NCBI RefSeq assembly: GCF_018446385.1
Contig: NC_055986.1
Span: 77,213,659 to 77,277,658, forward strand
DNA length: 64,000 nt
Direction: 5' to 3'
DNA from: Zingiber officinale
Taxonomy: Eukaryota > Streptophyta > Magnoliopsida > Zingiberales > Zingiberaceae
Position numbers and translations under genes: made by a program. Positions within the stretch are counted from its first letter, which is position 1. Each line of letters opens with the position of its first letter. Shown here piece by piece: positions 12,287-24,600 of the stretch. Below the pieces are notes generated by a model, which did not search any database, was not told the origin of the DNA, and was given only the letters and a program-made list of their open reading frames with translations.

Positions 12287-12890
12287 CTACAATTATATGT
12301 GTCTAAATGATATTTAAGTATTTCATCATGATAATTGTTCGAGAGATTTTTGAATGTTAGGCAAAGGGGGAGAAGTAAGGTTTAGTTGGGAAAACCTTAA
12401 GTGTCTTTGCGTAGGGGGAGCCTTGTGATAGGTTCTTAAATATCCCTGTGGCAAAATCCTAGCTCATTGGGGGCTTAGGTGTAAGGGGAGTCTTCGGATA
12501 GGTTCCAATGCATGTTGCATTTTGTTTCGGTGGTGTAAGTCCAAGTGTGTAGCTTTGGCAACGTAAGCTCATTCGGCGGTGTAAGTCCAAGTGTGTAGCC
12601 TTGGCAACGTAAGCCCATTCGGCGGTGTAAGTCCAAGTGTGTACCCTTGGCAACGTAAGTCCATTGTTTCTTTTTAGCATGTTTATTTGCTATATGTTTT
12701 CCCTAATTTAAACGTATTGCCAAACATCAAAAAGGGGGAGATTGTTGGAGCAATGCCAATGATCCGTGTGACCATGTGTTTTGGTGTTTAGACAACGGGT
12801 TTAAGTTAGGTTTACCCTTGTTATTTGATATGTGTATGTGAGTATGCAGGTTTGCAGGATACACATATGACTCAGCTTGATGACTTCGGG
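12287..12890 (+). mobile_element. 3' end fragment of a SIRE-type copia element with LTR start
   Basis: The sequence AGGCAAAGGGGGAGAAG near 12360, the tandem repeat below, a polypurine tract at 12729-12742 (AAAAAGGGGGAGAT) and the LTR start TGTTGGAGCAATGCC at 12743 are all typical of the end of SIRE/Maximus elements. Only about 150 bp of LTR remains before text switches to an oppositely oriented SIRE gag near 12890. Confidence 0.7.
12527..12664 (+). repeat. 46-bp tandem repeat, 3 copies
   Basis: Units 12527-12572, 12573-12618 and 12619-12664 each begin TCGG(T/C)GGTGTAAGTCC and end AACGTAAG(C/T)(T/C)CAT, with only a few differences. They lie in the non-coding stretch before the SIRE polypurine tract. 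Confidence 0.93.
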
Positions 12891-14398
12891 TCCGGTAATA
12901 AGTAAGACTTATATTTTCATTTAGCCTTAAATCCAAGTCCGGATTGGTTGTATATGGCTCTTTATTTTCCAAGAATCAGATCAAGATTCTTAGAACCCAA
13001 GGTAAACTGTTCCAATATATTCTTTAGTTCTTTAACTTGAGTTTTCAAATTGAAATTTTCTTCCTCAAATTGTTGGACTTGAGTTGAACTTCTATTTTAA
13101 ACTGGCTCAGTCAAAGGACTTAGTTTAGTCTCCTCCTTAAGGAGTGTTACCTCCTTTTGGAGTGACTTGACTCGGGCATTAGATTTGGCTAACTTATGCA
13201 TAAAATTATAATTAACCAAATTATGCAGTTTAGTTATCTGAGAAGTACTTACAGTGGGGTTAGGCCCTTCGGAAATGAATACAGATCAGTGGCTTCTCTC
13301 AGATTCTATTTCTGACTCGCTCTCAACTTTTGATTCGTCGGCTTGTTCCCGGGACGTAAGCGCGAGGAAGCTCGTCTGTTTGAGCTCTTCGTCAGAATCT
13401 TCTGAGGAAGACTCATCCCATGTCGCCTGCAGTGCTTTCTTCTTCTTTTGCTTCTTTGTTTCCTTTTGGTTCGGATAGTTGGCTTTAATGTGTCCCTTCT
13501 TGTTACATTTATAGTAGGTTACCTCGGACTTTCCTTTTCGACTTGATTGTACCGTCTTGGACTGAATCACCTTCTTAATGTCCTTCTTGGTGAATCCTTT
13601 CTTCTTTTTGTAGAGTTTTTGTACCAGATTCATCAGCTTGGCTGTGATTTCATCATCATCGTCATCTGAGTCTGGTTCTTCTTCGGACTCAGGTTCAATT
13701 CTGCGCTTTGCTTTTGCTTCCCACGTTCTGCTCGTACCTACAATCAAAGCAATACCTTTCTCGACCATAGGTGTATTAGCATGTTCATGTAATTCAAACT
13801 CTAAGAATAATTCATCTAATCTAATGGAGAAAAGGTACTTAGAGACCTTGTAAGCATCTACCATTGATGCCACAAGGTGTTCCTAGGAAATACATTTAAT
13901 GCATACTTGATGATGTCACGATTTTTCACCTTCTGTCCGATTACATAGAGACTGTTGAGAAGGTCTTGAATGTGTGCATGTAGTTAACTCGCAGATTTGC
14001 CATCCTGCATTTTTATGTTATACAACTTATTTAAAATTAAATCTCTTTTACTTACTTTAGTATTGGAGGTCCCTTCATGCAGCTCAATTAGCTTCTCCCA
14101 CAAGTCTTGGCACTTGAGAACAGGCTTACTCGATTTAGCTACTCTTTTGTTCAAGTACATTGAAGAGTACATGTCGCTTTAGCGTTGGCCTCGACCTTCT
14201 TCATCAGGCTTGCGTCCCAATTCTCACATGATAATACTTTTCCAGTGCCGTTGAGTGGGAGTGAGATGTCGGTTTTGATGATCATCCACATCTCAAGTTA
14301 GGTTTGGAGGTAGTACTTCATTCGGCCCTTCTAGTAGCCAAAATCTTCGCCGGAGAAGAGAGGCGGGCGAGCTGTAGTATACCCTTCTTGGTGAGCCA
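12890..14398 (-). pseudogene. SIRE-type copia gag, decayed and truncated
   Basis: Read on minus from an ATG at 14396-14398 (MAHQEGYTTARPPLFSGEDF), the usual SIRE gag opening. Stops interrupt it near 14330 and 14280. The UBN2-like capsid part covers 14172-13620 (WEKLIELHEGTSNTKVSKRD). An acidic stretch follows, then a zinc knuckle in which the first and last cysteines are tyrosine (YYKCNKKGHIKANYP). After a stop at 13286 the frame continues as a coiled-coil-like part, with another stop, to about 12890. Zinc binding is probably lost. The pol part is absent: the text ends at a junction with a plus-oriented SIRE fragment. Confidence 0.8.
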
Positions 14399-14640
14399 TT
14401 TAAAAATCTAGCATGACAGAAAAATAAGAAAACTTGTTCCAAGACTTGGTCTTGGATTAATAGTGTGGGATAATGAATTTAAATATGTGAGCTCGACTGG
14501 TGTTGCACCGACTTCGAGAAACAAAAGAACTCGATCGAAAAAAATAGATCGGAAGGTGGCAATTTTACCTATTCCGATTGACTCCAAAATATTTTTAAAA
14601 AAATTGCTTGAATGGTGGTTTCACCGATTCAAAGTGACCC

Positions 14641-14653
14641 TACTCTAATACCA
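14641..14653 (-). promoter_or_regulatory. Primer binding site of the minus-strand SIRE element
   Basis: On minus reads TGGTATTAGAGTA, close to the standard TGGTATCAGAGC that pairs with initiator methionine tRNA. It starts two bases after the LTR end, which fixes both orientation and LTR boundary. Confidence 0.8.
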
Positions 14654-14655
14654 AT

Positions 14656-15923
14656 TGTAGGATTGAAAAGCACTAGAGGAGGGGGTGAATAGCACTCGTG
14701 GCTTTCACTTTCACTTTCATTTCGAGTAAATACGCAGCGGAAATAAAGAGACACACAAAACATCAAGGATTTACTTGATTCGGAGTCTGTGGTGACTCCT
14801 ACTCCAAGGCCTGCACATAAGAGTGCTTTCGATGGGCAATCACTATAGCTTCAAAAATATTACAAAAGAATACAACAATTAAAGCACTACCAAATATTAT
14901 ACCGACGATAAGGAAATCTGGAATTGAAAGCTTCTGGTCGTCGAAGTAGAGTTAAGACTTTGCCAGATCGATTTGTTAGCAGCACACTGAAGAAGGATTG
15001 CAAGTATTTGATATCCTTAGCTGCTACTTGAACCGGCCTTAAATAGGCTATTGAGGGCGCCTCCAGTTGCCATAGGAGGAGCCTCCAGTCTGCCGAATCC
15101 ACAGCGTCAATAAGTTCTTGCGTCTTCGCTGCTTATCTTCCTAAAGGCGCCTCCAAGCTCCATGGAGGGCGCCCTCCATCCAGCGTTCAAGGCATCTTCC
15201 ATCTCCTTGGAAGGTGCCTTTGCACCTTGCTGCACGCGTCTTCGACTAATGCACCCGATGCACCTCCAAGCTCCATGGAGGGCACCTCGTGTACTGTTCA
15301 TCCGAGGCTTCCTTTGGCCAACTTCATTCCTGCAACGCATATTAGTCCACAAACAAAGTATACCATGCAAAACCAAGTTAGCACAATAATATAAGATAAA
15401 TATAAGTACTTGACAGTCATCTGACTATCCGGTTCTGACTTCAAATTTCCTCCGGAAACCCTAGGTCGAACCGACGCTTACTGTTCCTTCGTCGGATAAC
15501 GTGTCCTCACTTACTCCCCTCAAGAGAGTTTACCTATTACCAGACTGATTCTCCAGACCGAGTGGACTTTTTCTCAGTGTCCGAAGCTTCTAGTCTTCAT
15601 ACTAGACGTCCACTCCATGACCCGTCCAGTCTTCCACCCGATTCGTGACACCAGGTTTTCAACCTAGAGTCCCCGACTCTAGGATTTTTACCCGAAGTCT
15701 TCGACTCGCCAAGGCTTTCCGCCTAGGGTTACCACCCCCTAGGACCTAGGGTTACCACCCCCTAAGGTTTTCCACCTGCCTAATCGCAGCTAGGGCTTTT
15801 GCCTAAGATTAGGACTTTTTTACAATCTCATTCAAACTTGTTTAATCACAAATAATCTTAACTTTGAACCCTTTGTCATTATCAAAACTCAAGTTCGATC
15901 ATCGAATGCTTCCTGCACCAATA
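14656..15923 (-). repeat. 5' LTR of the minus-strand SIRE element (about 1.27 kb)
   Basis: On minus it opens near 15923 with TATTGGTGCAGGAAGC (the usual TGTTGG changed to TATTGG) and closes at 14656 with CCCCTCCTCTAGTGC...CCTACA next to the primer site. It holds a TATA-like TATTTAAGG (minus, 15038-15048) and several copies of a GGCGCCTCCA-like motif in 15050-15290. The 3' LTR is not in the window. Confidence 0.8.
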
Positions 15924-16128
15924 ATTTTCATACATCTTTGAAAATCTTCAGTCTTGTTATTTATATTTCCCTTATTTTTTATGTGTGTCAAATGGAGATA
16001 GATAGTGAATTCAGAGGGACATAACAAACTCAGGAGATAATTAAGTTAAAATATTCGTTTACTTATCTTTGTATATATTATAAACTTAACTATGAACCTT
16101 GGTTGTTAAACATCAAAAAAGGAGAGAT
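15924..16128 (+). mobile_element. Non-coding 3' tail of SIRE element B before its LTR
   Basis: AT-rich sequence ending in a polypurine tract AAAAAAGGAGAGAT at 16115-16128, immediately before LTR B. Its left side is replaced by the minus-strand SIRE LTR. Confidence 0.55.
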
Positions 16129-16364
16129 TGTTAGTGAAGGGTGCACCAAAATTGATCCTGAGTCTTGATGTTGTCAAAAGTTTAAGTTAAGTCCTGTTGT
16201 GATCTAACAAGTTAACTAAGTGTGTAGGATGTTTACTCAACCAGGAAAGTCTTAGCAGATCATGGAAACTAGGCAGGAAGTCCAAGTAGGTCGAGAGGAC
16301 CCGACACTTGACAAGAAAGCTCGATAAGTCTGGAAGAATCGGTATAGAGAGGAAGCCCTGGTGA
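16129..16364 (+). repeat. SIRE LTR B, left part (split by CACTA insertion)
   Basis: Begins TGTTAGTGAAGGGTGC after the purine tract and continues until the CACTA element at 16365. The same LTR resumes at 27739: GAAGCCCTGGTGA joins GCTTATCCGATG once the transposon and one TGA are removed. The last three bases, 16362-16364, are the target-site duplication. Confidence 0.75.
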
Positions 16365-16900
16365 CACTACAAGAATATATGCTTTTAATGGCATTTAAAA
16401 GTGTCTTCGTATACTACTTATACTGACACTTTTAATATAGTGACATTAAGTCAAAATGTCCTCTATAGTGATGTCGTCTAAAGTCTTATGACATTTCCTA
16501 GTGTCACTATAGCATAAAAATAGTCACACCACTAATGTTATGAATAATTGTTATAGTGACAAAAACAATGTCACTATAAGATTTGTAATGACATTGATAC
16601 ATGCCTTTATTATAGTAATAATATGACAAATTTATATGTCCTATAAAATCATTTAACAAGACACCTATAAGTGTCGTGAATTGTTTTTATAGTGACATGA
16701 AAAAATGTCCTTAATGATAATTTATAAGGTTAATTTAAAATGCCTCATTATATAATTTGTAATGACAGTTACAAATGTCTTCTATAATAGTCTATAATGT
16801 CTTCTATACTAATCTATAAGGACATTAAAAAAATATCATTAAAAGTTATTTATGATGACTTTTTTAAAAGTCTCCAATGGATTTGATGGTCTATTGTGAC
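16365..16900. repeat. CACTA subterminal repeat region, transcriptional 3' side
   Basis: Many direct and inverted copies of TATAGTGACAT / AATGTCACTATA and shorter GACATT / AATGTC cores at intervals of about 20-60 bp. In En/Spm such arrays bind the TNPA protein and hold the ends together; that role is inferred here. The right end (27590-27735) has fewer copies, such as AAGTGTCATAA and AAATGTCATG. Confidence 0.8.
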
Positions 16901-17535
16901 CTAAAAAATCCATATATTATGAAAGATGTCATCCATTTTCAATATTTTCATGATATAATATTCACGCACATAACAAATTAACATAAATACAAATAAAAAG
17001 TTTTAAAATAGAAATTAAAATGCTAATCAATAATTGTCATTAATTTTCTAATCCATAAGGATAATAAATTTGTCACATCAAAAATATCTATATACCAATT
17101 ACAAATGTACCCAATGTATTTAGTTTTAGAACTAGAAAAAAATTAAGTCTCATAAAGCAAAACATAACCAAACTTGTAGTGCATCTTCATTCTTCAACCA
17201 TCACATCTTAAACAAAATCCAATATTCTTGTCACCTACAATAAAAATTCATATATTTGTGTAAATAAAATAACATAAAATAAAGAGATTAAAATTTAATT
17301 TAAACTAGCAAATTTTTACCAAATGATAAACCGAGAAAATTCCACAGCATCAAATATAATTGGTTTAAAAAGACACTAACATTTACCTTACTATTGTGCC
17401 ACAAAACTCCAAATGCACCTAGTAGAAGTCTTCTTCATTAACTACCAACTGTAAATATTATTGATATTGGTATAAAAAAGTGTCATAACATGATGGGCAT
17501 ATACAATAAATAGTAATTAATTAAAAAGTTACATA
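16901..17535. other. CACTA non-coding stretch between subterminal repeats and second gene
   Basis: AT-rich sequence downstream (minus sense) of the Ptta/En/Spm-type gene. It probably holds its 3' untranslated part. No further motif is recognised. Confidence 0.5.
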
Positions 17536-20500
17536 TCATACCAGATGGCAAGGCCAAGCTATCATTCCTCCAAGTGTATCCTCAAACCTTTGTAAAAGAT
17601 CATATGGCCTAATCAAACTCTCTTCCCGTTCTAAGACAACTAGAACTTGTATTTCACACCAATTTGGTCCCAATGCCTGTCTTCCTACTTCAGTATTTGG
17701 ATCCATGCTATGAACAACTCCTTTTGCCACAATTTTCATCGAATCAAATAGACTTTTTATCGAGACAGAGCATCCAACCTAACAAGGCAAAAAGAGAAGG
17801 TCATGATGAAAACAAATATGGTATACCATCAACAACAACATTTATGCTAAATAAGATTATACGTTATTACTCAATCTAACTGAATTCTCAACTTCTCAAT
17901 AAGCAGCAATACACATACAAGAAATCAATAAATGACTAACTCATGATAATTATAATCTCACACAAAAAACATATATAGCTTGGAAGAAAGCAAACTAGAT
18001 AAAGACTTTACCCTTAGAGATAAACTAACTGGATCAGAAAGTAATGGACTACTTGATAATGTTGTGTGTTGTATACTGTTGTAATTTGAACCAAGGTTTT
18101 GGTTTGATTGATTGCAAATCTTTGATTCTAACATTGCAATGTGTTGGCCTTGCTTTCTAACTTGTTCATCCATTTTTTCTAACTTTGTCCTTTGCTCCAT
18201 CACTATTCGATTGCATGTACTACGGCTTGGAACTTCTCCCCATAAATCAGATGGGTTAACACCATCACCAAACATACGTACTCGACCTGGTCTATCTGGT
18301 CCAATGATTTGAGCAAATATGTCATTTTGACCAACTTGATCATCCTCGTCTTCAGGAAGTTGATTTTCTAGTTCTTTCATTGCAGCCTTTACCAAAAAAA
18401 CAAAAGTCATAATTTATACATAGACATGATGAAAACCAATATCTTTGAAAGTAATATAATTGTAGTTTATAATTAACTTACCAATTTTTCCGCCACAATG
18501 TTGCTTGAGGGGCTTCCATTAGCATGAGTAAAGCAAGCATGGAATAATTCGACTCGTGATGGAGGGCGTCCCCTTTCTTTTCCCTAAAATTACAGTTGTT
18601 AAAAGTTTGTAGATTCTAATGCATGTCAATTATAAGATTAATATGATAAATTACCAATTTTTGTTGCACTTGAGCAAAAGATCTTCTTCCAGTTGTCTGA
18701 TTCATTATCTTTTGCTTCCGAGCAATCTTATTTTTTTCACTTCGTTCCTAATATATTAAATTCAAAAATTGATACACGATACAAAAGTAAAAATGAAAAT
18801 TTTCTAAATAGATAAAATATTATATACCTTTGATTTTTCTGAATTCCACTGAATAACTAATTTCACATATTGCTCTACCAAAGCTCTGTTATCTCTTTCT
18901 TCCAGAAGAACTTGCATTGGTAACTCAGGATCATAATACTTCTTTTTAAGTTCTGACTTCCAATTTCTCCATTTTTTTTTATATTGAACGTAGTGTCCAA
19001 CTTTCTGTTCCAGGAGGAAGGTCATACTTTTCCTACACAGACATTTAGAAAATTTATCCAAATAATAAAAAATTATTTAATAATAAAATTATGCAATAAC
19101 ATTTCAATTACCTTTATAACATCTAACATTTTTTTTCTTATTTTCCATGGGCATTTTATGCCAATCTTCCACGTCAATTGGACAAAATTTACCATTTCTT
19201 GCCAAAGTACCTAAAAAATCAGCAAATTTATTTCTTCTTGATCCTATAGGGCGTCCCATACCATCACATTGGATCTTAATACGTGGCAGCGTACTAGGTC
19301 GACCCCAAATGTCTTTCATAAATGTAGGGCCTCTGGTTTTCTTCTTAGCATTAGGAGATTCACTTTCACTATCTACATATAGAAAAAAAGGAGAAATAAA
19401 TGATTGAATAAATACAGTGAAATAATTTATTACATACTTTGCACAAGTTACCTTGATCAAATTCTTCATCCATAAAATCATTTTCAACAATCTTATTTGA
19501 AGCTTGTAACTCAATGTCTTTCTGATTTGAAGCTTCATCTATTTGGTTATTTGATGCACCTTGAATGTTTTGACAGTCTGCACAAATATTGTTTAAACAA
19601 AATATAAACAAGAGTAGTTAGGTGTGATACGTTGAAAATAATAGATTGCTGATGTATAAAATAAGATGCTACCTTTTTTTTTTTTAATTTCGAGTTGTGG
19701 ACTTGTCAATCAAAATCTGTGGTTGAGTATTTGTCCCATCTTGAAGTTGAACATGAAATTTTCCAACATTTTTACTTTTAAGGGGCATTCCTATCAAAGA
19801 CAAGTTATATAAGATAAATAAAGCATGAAATAACCATTATACCAAACTATATTAAAACTTAATATTTTGAAATAAAAAAAATCACAAGTTTCATATATTT
19901 TTATATCTAATACCTTGTACATCATTATTTTTCTGAATTGAAGTTTCATCTATTTGGTTATTTGATGCACCTTGAATGTTTTGACAATCTGTACAAATAT
20001 TGTTTGAACAAAATATAAACAACTTGAGTTTTAAATTATAAACAAGAGCGTTCTGACCTTTTCTGCTAGTTACCACATTCTCAATTTCCCTTGCATGATA
20101 GACTTGAATAATGTATATAACATATAAAAGAAAAAGTCAAATCAGAGTTATACAAAAGAAAACAATAAATGGCTGATGTATAAAATAATATGCTACCTCT
20201 TTTTTTTGAGTTTCGAGTTGTGTAATTGCCAATCAAAATCTGTGGTTGAGTATTTGTCCCATCTTGAAGTTGAACATAAGATTTTCCAACATTTTTACTT
20301 TTAAGGGACATTCCTATCAAAGACAAGTTATATAAGATAAATAAAGCATGAAATAACCATTATACCAAAGTATATTAAAACTTAATATTTTGAAATAAAA
20401 AATTCACAAGTTTCATATATTTTTATATCTAATACCTTGTACATCATTGTCTTTCCGATTTGAAGTTTCATCTATTTGGTTATTTGATGCACCTTGAATG

Positions 20501-21452
20501 TTTTAACAATCTGCACAAATATTGTTTGAACAAAATATAAACAACTTGAGTTTTAAATCATAAATAAGAGCGTTCTAACCTTTTCTGCTAGTTACCACAT
20601 TCTCAATTTCCCTTGCATGATAGACTTGAATAATGTATATAACATATAAAAGAAAAAGTCAAATCAGAGTTATACAAAAGAAAACAATAGATGACATACA
20701 GGATTACTTAGTATGTTAAGTATGCAAGATCAAGAAAACTCAAATAACAACTAGCATACATGATTACCATGCTTCTCATAATCAAGCATTTACCAATAAC
20801 AACAAGCAGCACATTTCCCACCAAGCAAATTTACCAATAAGAAAAATATTACCATGCTTCTCATAATCAAGCATTTACCAGCAAGTAAATTATAGAAGTC
20901 CCTACTGGATTTTTATAAAGTCTAACCACATTTCCTGGTAACCCAATGTTGGTATTACAAACTCCATCCATTTGTTGGTTGGTATATTACTTACACTAGC
21001 AGATTTGAAAACAATAGATTGTTGATTTGAAAACAATAGATTGCAGATTTGAAAATCTTTCTATAGATTTTTGAATCAATAGAAAGAGATGGCATCAAAT
21101 CCAATCATACAAAAGAAAACAATAGATTGTTGATGTATAAAATAAGATGCTACCTCTTTCTTTTGAGTTTCGAGTTGCGTGATTGTCAATCAAAACCTGT
21201 GGTTGAGTATTTTCCCCATCTTGAAGTTTAAAATGAGGTTTTCCAACATTTTTACTTGTAAGAGTCAATCCTATCAAAGGCAAGTTATGTAGGATAAATA
21301 GCATGAAATAACCATAATTATAAGGAAGAAAGTCCTAACCTCTTTTTGAATTTCGAGCTGCGTGATTGGGAATCATAATTCGACATTGTGTATTTGCCTT
21401 ATCTTGATGTTGAAAATGAGGTTTTCCAATAGTTTTACTGTCACAAGTCATT
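17536..21452 (-). pseudogene. CACTA second gene, Ptta/En/Spm plant transposase type, probably damaged
   Basis: Spliced minus-strand gene downstream of TNP2. The first putative exon holds an ATG at 21449-21451; the stop is at 17536. Upstream exons are repeated modules: LQDG.NTQPQ.LI at about 21452-21343, 21272-21154, 20310-20199 and 19790-19690, and CQNIQGASNNQIDE at about 20514, 20000 and 19578. The conserved part starts at 19374 (KDIWGRPSTLPRIKI), then KKWRNWKSELKKKYYD (near 18960), RPPSRVELFHACF (18583-18480), GPDRPGRVRMFGDGV with a coiled-coil-like stretch (18394-18000), and GGMIAWPCHLV (17778-17536). These match the family named Ptta/En/Spm in plants. Oddities: a frame change at a nine-A run (about 18972-18980) and a TAA replacing CAA in the module exon near 20510. 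Exon boundaries are partly guessed. It could be a live gene if the A run is a sequencing error and that exon is skipped. Confidence 0.7.
19676..20700 (-). repeat. Tandem duplication of about 520 bp carrying exons
   Basis: 19676-20196 and 20197-20700 align along nearly their whole length, including both module exons, their introns and the text CTAGTTACCACATTCTC. Weaker, older copies of the first module lie at 21155-21310 and 21340-21460. The module exons begin with two bases and end with one base of split codons (phase 1-1), so each duplication keeps frame. Confidence 0.85.
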
Positions 21453-21656
21453 CCTATCAAGAGCAAAAGTTACAATTTATAGATAAAAAGAAAGTTAGTT
21501 ATATATCCATTGATATGATAAATAAAAGGTCCATAGTCAACAGTGAAATAACATATATATATGGCAAATCTACTCTCTTACTATCACTTTATATCATATT
21601 AATTAAACATAAAAATTATATATGCTAGACAAAATCTCATCATAAACAGAATCTCA

Positions 21657-24600
21657 TCATATATCAACATCAATTTCAACTCCTGTAGCATCATCCCGAA
21701 CCCAAACGATTTCTTCATGATCATGGTCGTCTTCAGGATTACAAATACAACTTTGAAGGTATGTATCAACATCTGCCACAGGTTGCATTTTATACTGTCC
21801 TCGTGCATCGGTGGTGATAATTACATGCCAATTACAATCAACTAGATCTTCCACATAAAAAACTTGCATGGCTTGGGATGCTAAAATATAAGGCTCGTTA
21901 TGACGCTTCACATTTGTAAAATTGGCCAACATAAAACCATCCTCGTCTAGTTTTAGTCGTTTGCCTTTGGAGACCCAATCACATTCAAATAAAACAACTC
22001 TTCGACCTCCCTCGTAATCTAACTCAATCACATTTTGCAAAATTCCATAATAATCAAGTTCACTTGATATTGGATTCTGATGTCTAATACTTGAATAACT
22101 TGAAGTAGTAGCCCGAACAATAACACCACAATTCTGAGTTTTCCTCTTGCGTTCCACTTCTTTTGTATGAAACCTAAATCCGTTGGAAAGGAATTTTTCA
22201 TATCGTATCCCTATGAAATTCGGACCTCTGGCAAGTGATTTCAGATCATTTGATATTGGATCATCCTGGGAAGGATTTGTATTTTCGATCTATCACAAAA
22301 AAAAAAGATAAAATATGTATAAAAATCATAATATATAACTTTAATGACAATTACACCACAAACTTACATGTTTTGCAAACCAAGATGCAAAAGACTCACT
22401 ATGCATACGTTCAATCTGGTGAGGTGGAAGACCAGAATGACTAAGATTCAAAATCCGACGGTGTTCACTGAAATTAAGAATAACGATTTGATAAACATTG
22501 ATGATTATATATTTAAACTCGATGAAATATATATTAACATACTCTATATAAGATTGTACGTGATGACAGTTGAATAACACATATTGATGTGCCTTCTTTA
22601 ATGTCTCATCATCAAACTTAGTTGTAATGGCCTTTCCAAGTGCATAAGCAGAGGCTGTAAACACGTCCAATGCAAATGTTGAACCGATAGTTGTATCATC
22701 ATTTCTCGTTGATTGATTGAATCTTGTCTCTACATAATCAGCTAAATATAAAGAACAGAATGTCAAACATTCCTCAGCCAAATACCCCTCAACAATGGAT
22801 CCTTCTGGTCGACTTCTATTTCGAACATATGACTTCAATGTCCCTAAGTACCTTATATCAAAAATATAAAATTTATATTATTGAGTGAAAATAATAATTT
22901 AAATAAAACAATATCAATAAGAGAATTGTTTATTACCTTTCAATTGGATACATCCAACGATAATAAACTGGTCCAGCAAGTTGTACTTCAGTAGCCAAAT
23001 GTACAGTCAAATGAATCATTATGTCAAAAAATGACGGAGGAAAAATTTTCTCGAGTTGACAAAGAATCACCGCAATGTCTTTCCTCAGACGAACCACATC
23101 AGTAGGAGAAATTACTTTACAACATAGCTCTCTGAAATACCTACACAATCTGATCAAAGGATTCCGAACTGATTTAGACAAAGTTTTACGTAGTGCTACC
23201 GGCAACAACTGTTGCATCAAAATATGGTTGTCATGACTTTTTAGACCAATTAATTTTGCTGGTTTCAGTTGAACGCATCGTGAAATGTTAGATGCATAAC
23301 CATCTGGAACTTTAACTTTTTTCAAAACCTTGCAAAATGTACCCTTCTCTTTTTTCCCCATTGAATAACAAGCTGGAGGTAGGTAAACTCTACTCGGTCC
23401 CTTCTCAATAGGATGAAGTTCTGATCTTATCCCAATTTCTTGCAAATCAAGACGTGATTTAATATTATCTTTCGTTTTCCCTTCCATATCTAGCAATGTC
23501 CCACAAATTGATTCGCACACATTCTTTTCAATATGCATAAGATCAAGATTGTGACGTATCACATTATCTTTCCAATATGGTAAATCGAAGAAAATACTCA
23601 GCTTTTTCCAATTGAATGGTAGTTCTGGATTATCATCAACTATTTTTCCAAATTTCAATTTAAATTTTTTTAACTCATTAATCACTGTGTCTCCTGAAAG
23701 TATTGGTGGTGGTCTTCCATACTCTTCTGTGCCATCAAAATGTTGAGAATCTTTGCAAAACTCATGATCACTGTTTAAAAATTTGCGGTGACCCATATAG
23801 CAATATTTTTTACCATTTTTTAACCACCGTGAATGTGTAAATTTGTGACACACCGGGCATGCAAATTTACCCTTGGTGCTCCATCCAGATAGGGTTGCAT
23901 ATCCAGGAAAATCACTTATCGTCCATAGTAATGCAACATGCAATTTAAAATTCTGTTTTGTTGATGCATCATATGTTTGCACTCCTACTTCCCACAAATC
24001 CTTCAAATCTGCAATAAGGGGCTGCAAGTAGATGTCGATGTTATTTCCAGGAGCAGATGGACCAGGTATTAGCAATGATAACATAAAGTATGGTTGTTTC
24101 ATACACATCCATGGTGGAAGATTATAAGGCACTAAAATGACTGGCCACGTACTATGCACCGCACTCATATTTTTAAATGGATTAAATCCATCTGAAGCTA
24201 ATCCTAGCCTTATGTTTCTAGGATCCTTCGCAAATTCTGGGTGGTTATGGTCAAACGTTTTCCAAGCTGGGGAATCAGCTGGGTGTCGCATGTAACTGTC
24301 TTTTGTGCGAGATTCAGAATGCCATCTCATATGGACGCCCGTTTTGTAGGACATGAACAAACGTTGTAACCTAGGCTTTATTGGAAAATACCATAAAACC
24401 TTACATGCAACTTTCCTCTTGTCACCAGTAGGATCATCTTCAGATGTTTCCCATCTAGGCTCATTGCATGTTTTACAGAGAACTCTTTCCTTGTCCAACC
24501 CCCAGTACAAAGTACAATCATTAGGGCAAGCATCGATTTTTTCATAACCAAGTCCTAATTGCTTCATCAATTTCTCTGCTTCATAATATGACTTTGGTAA

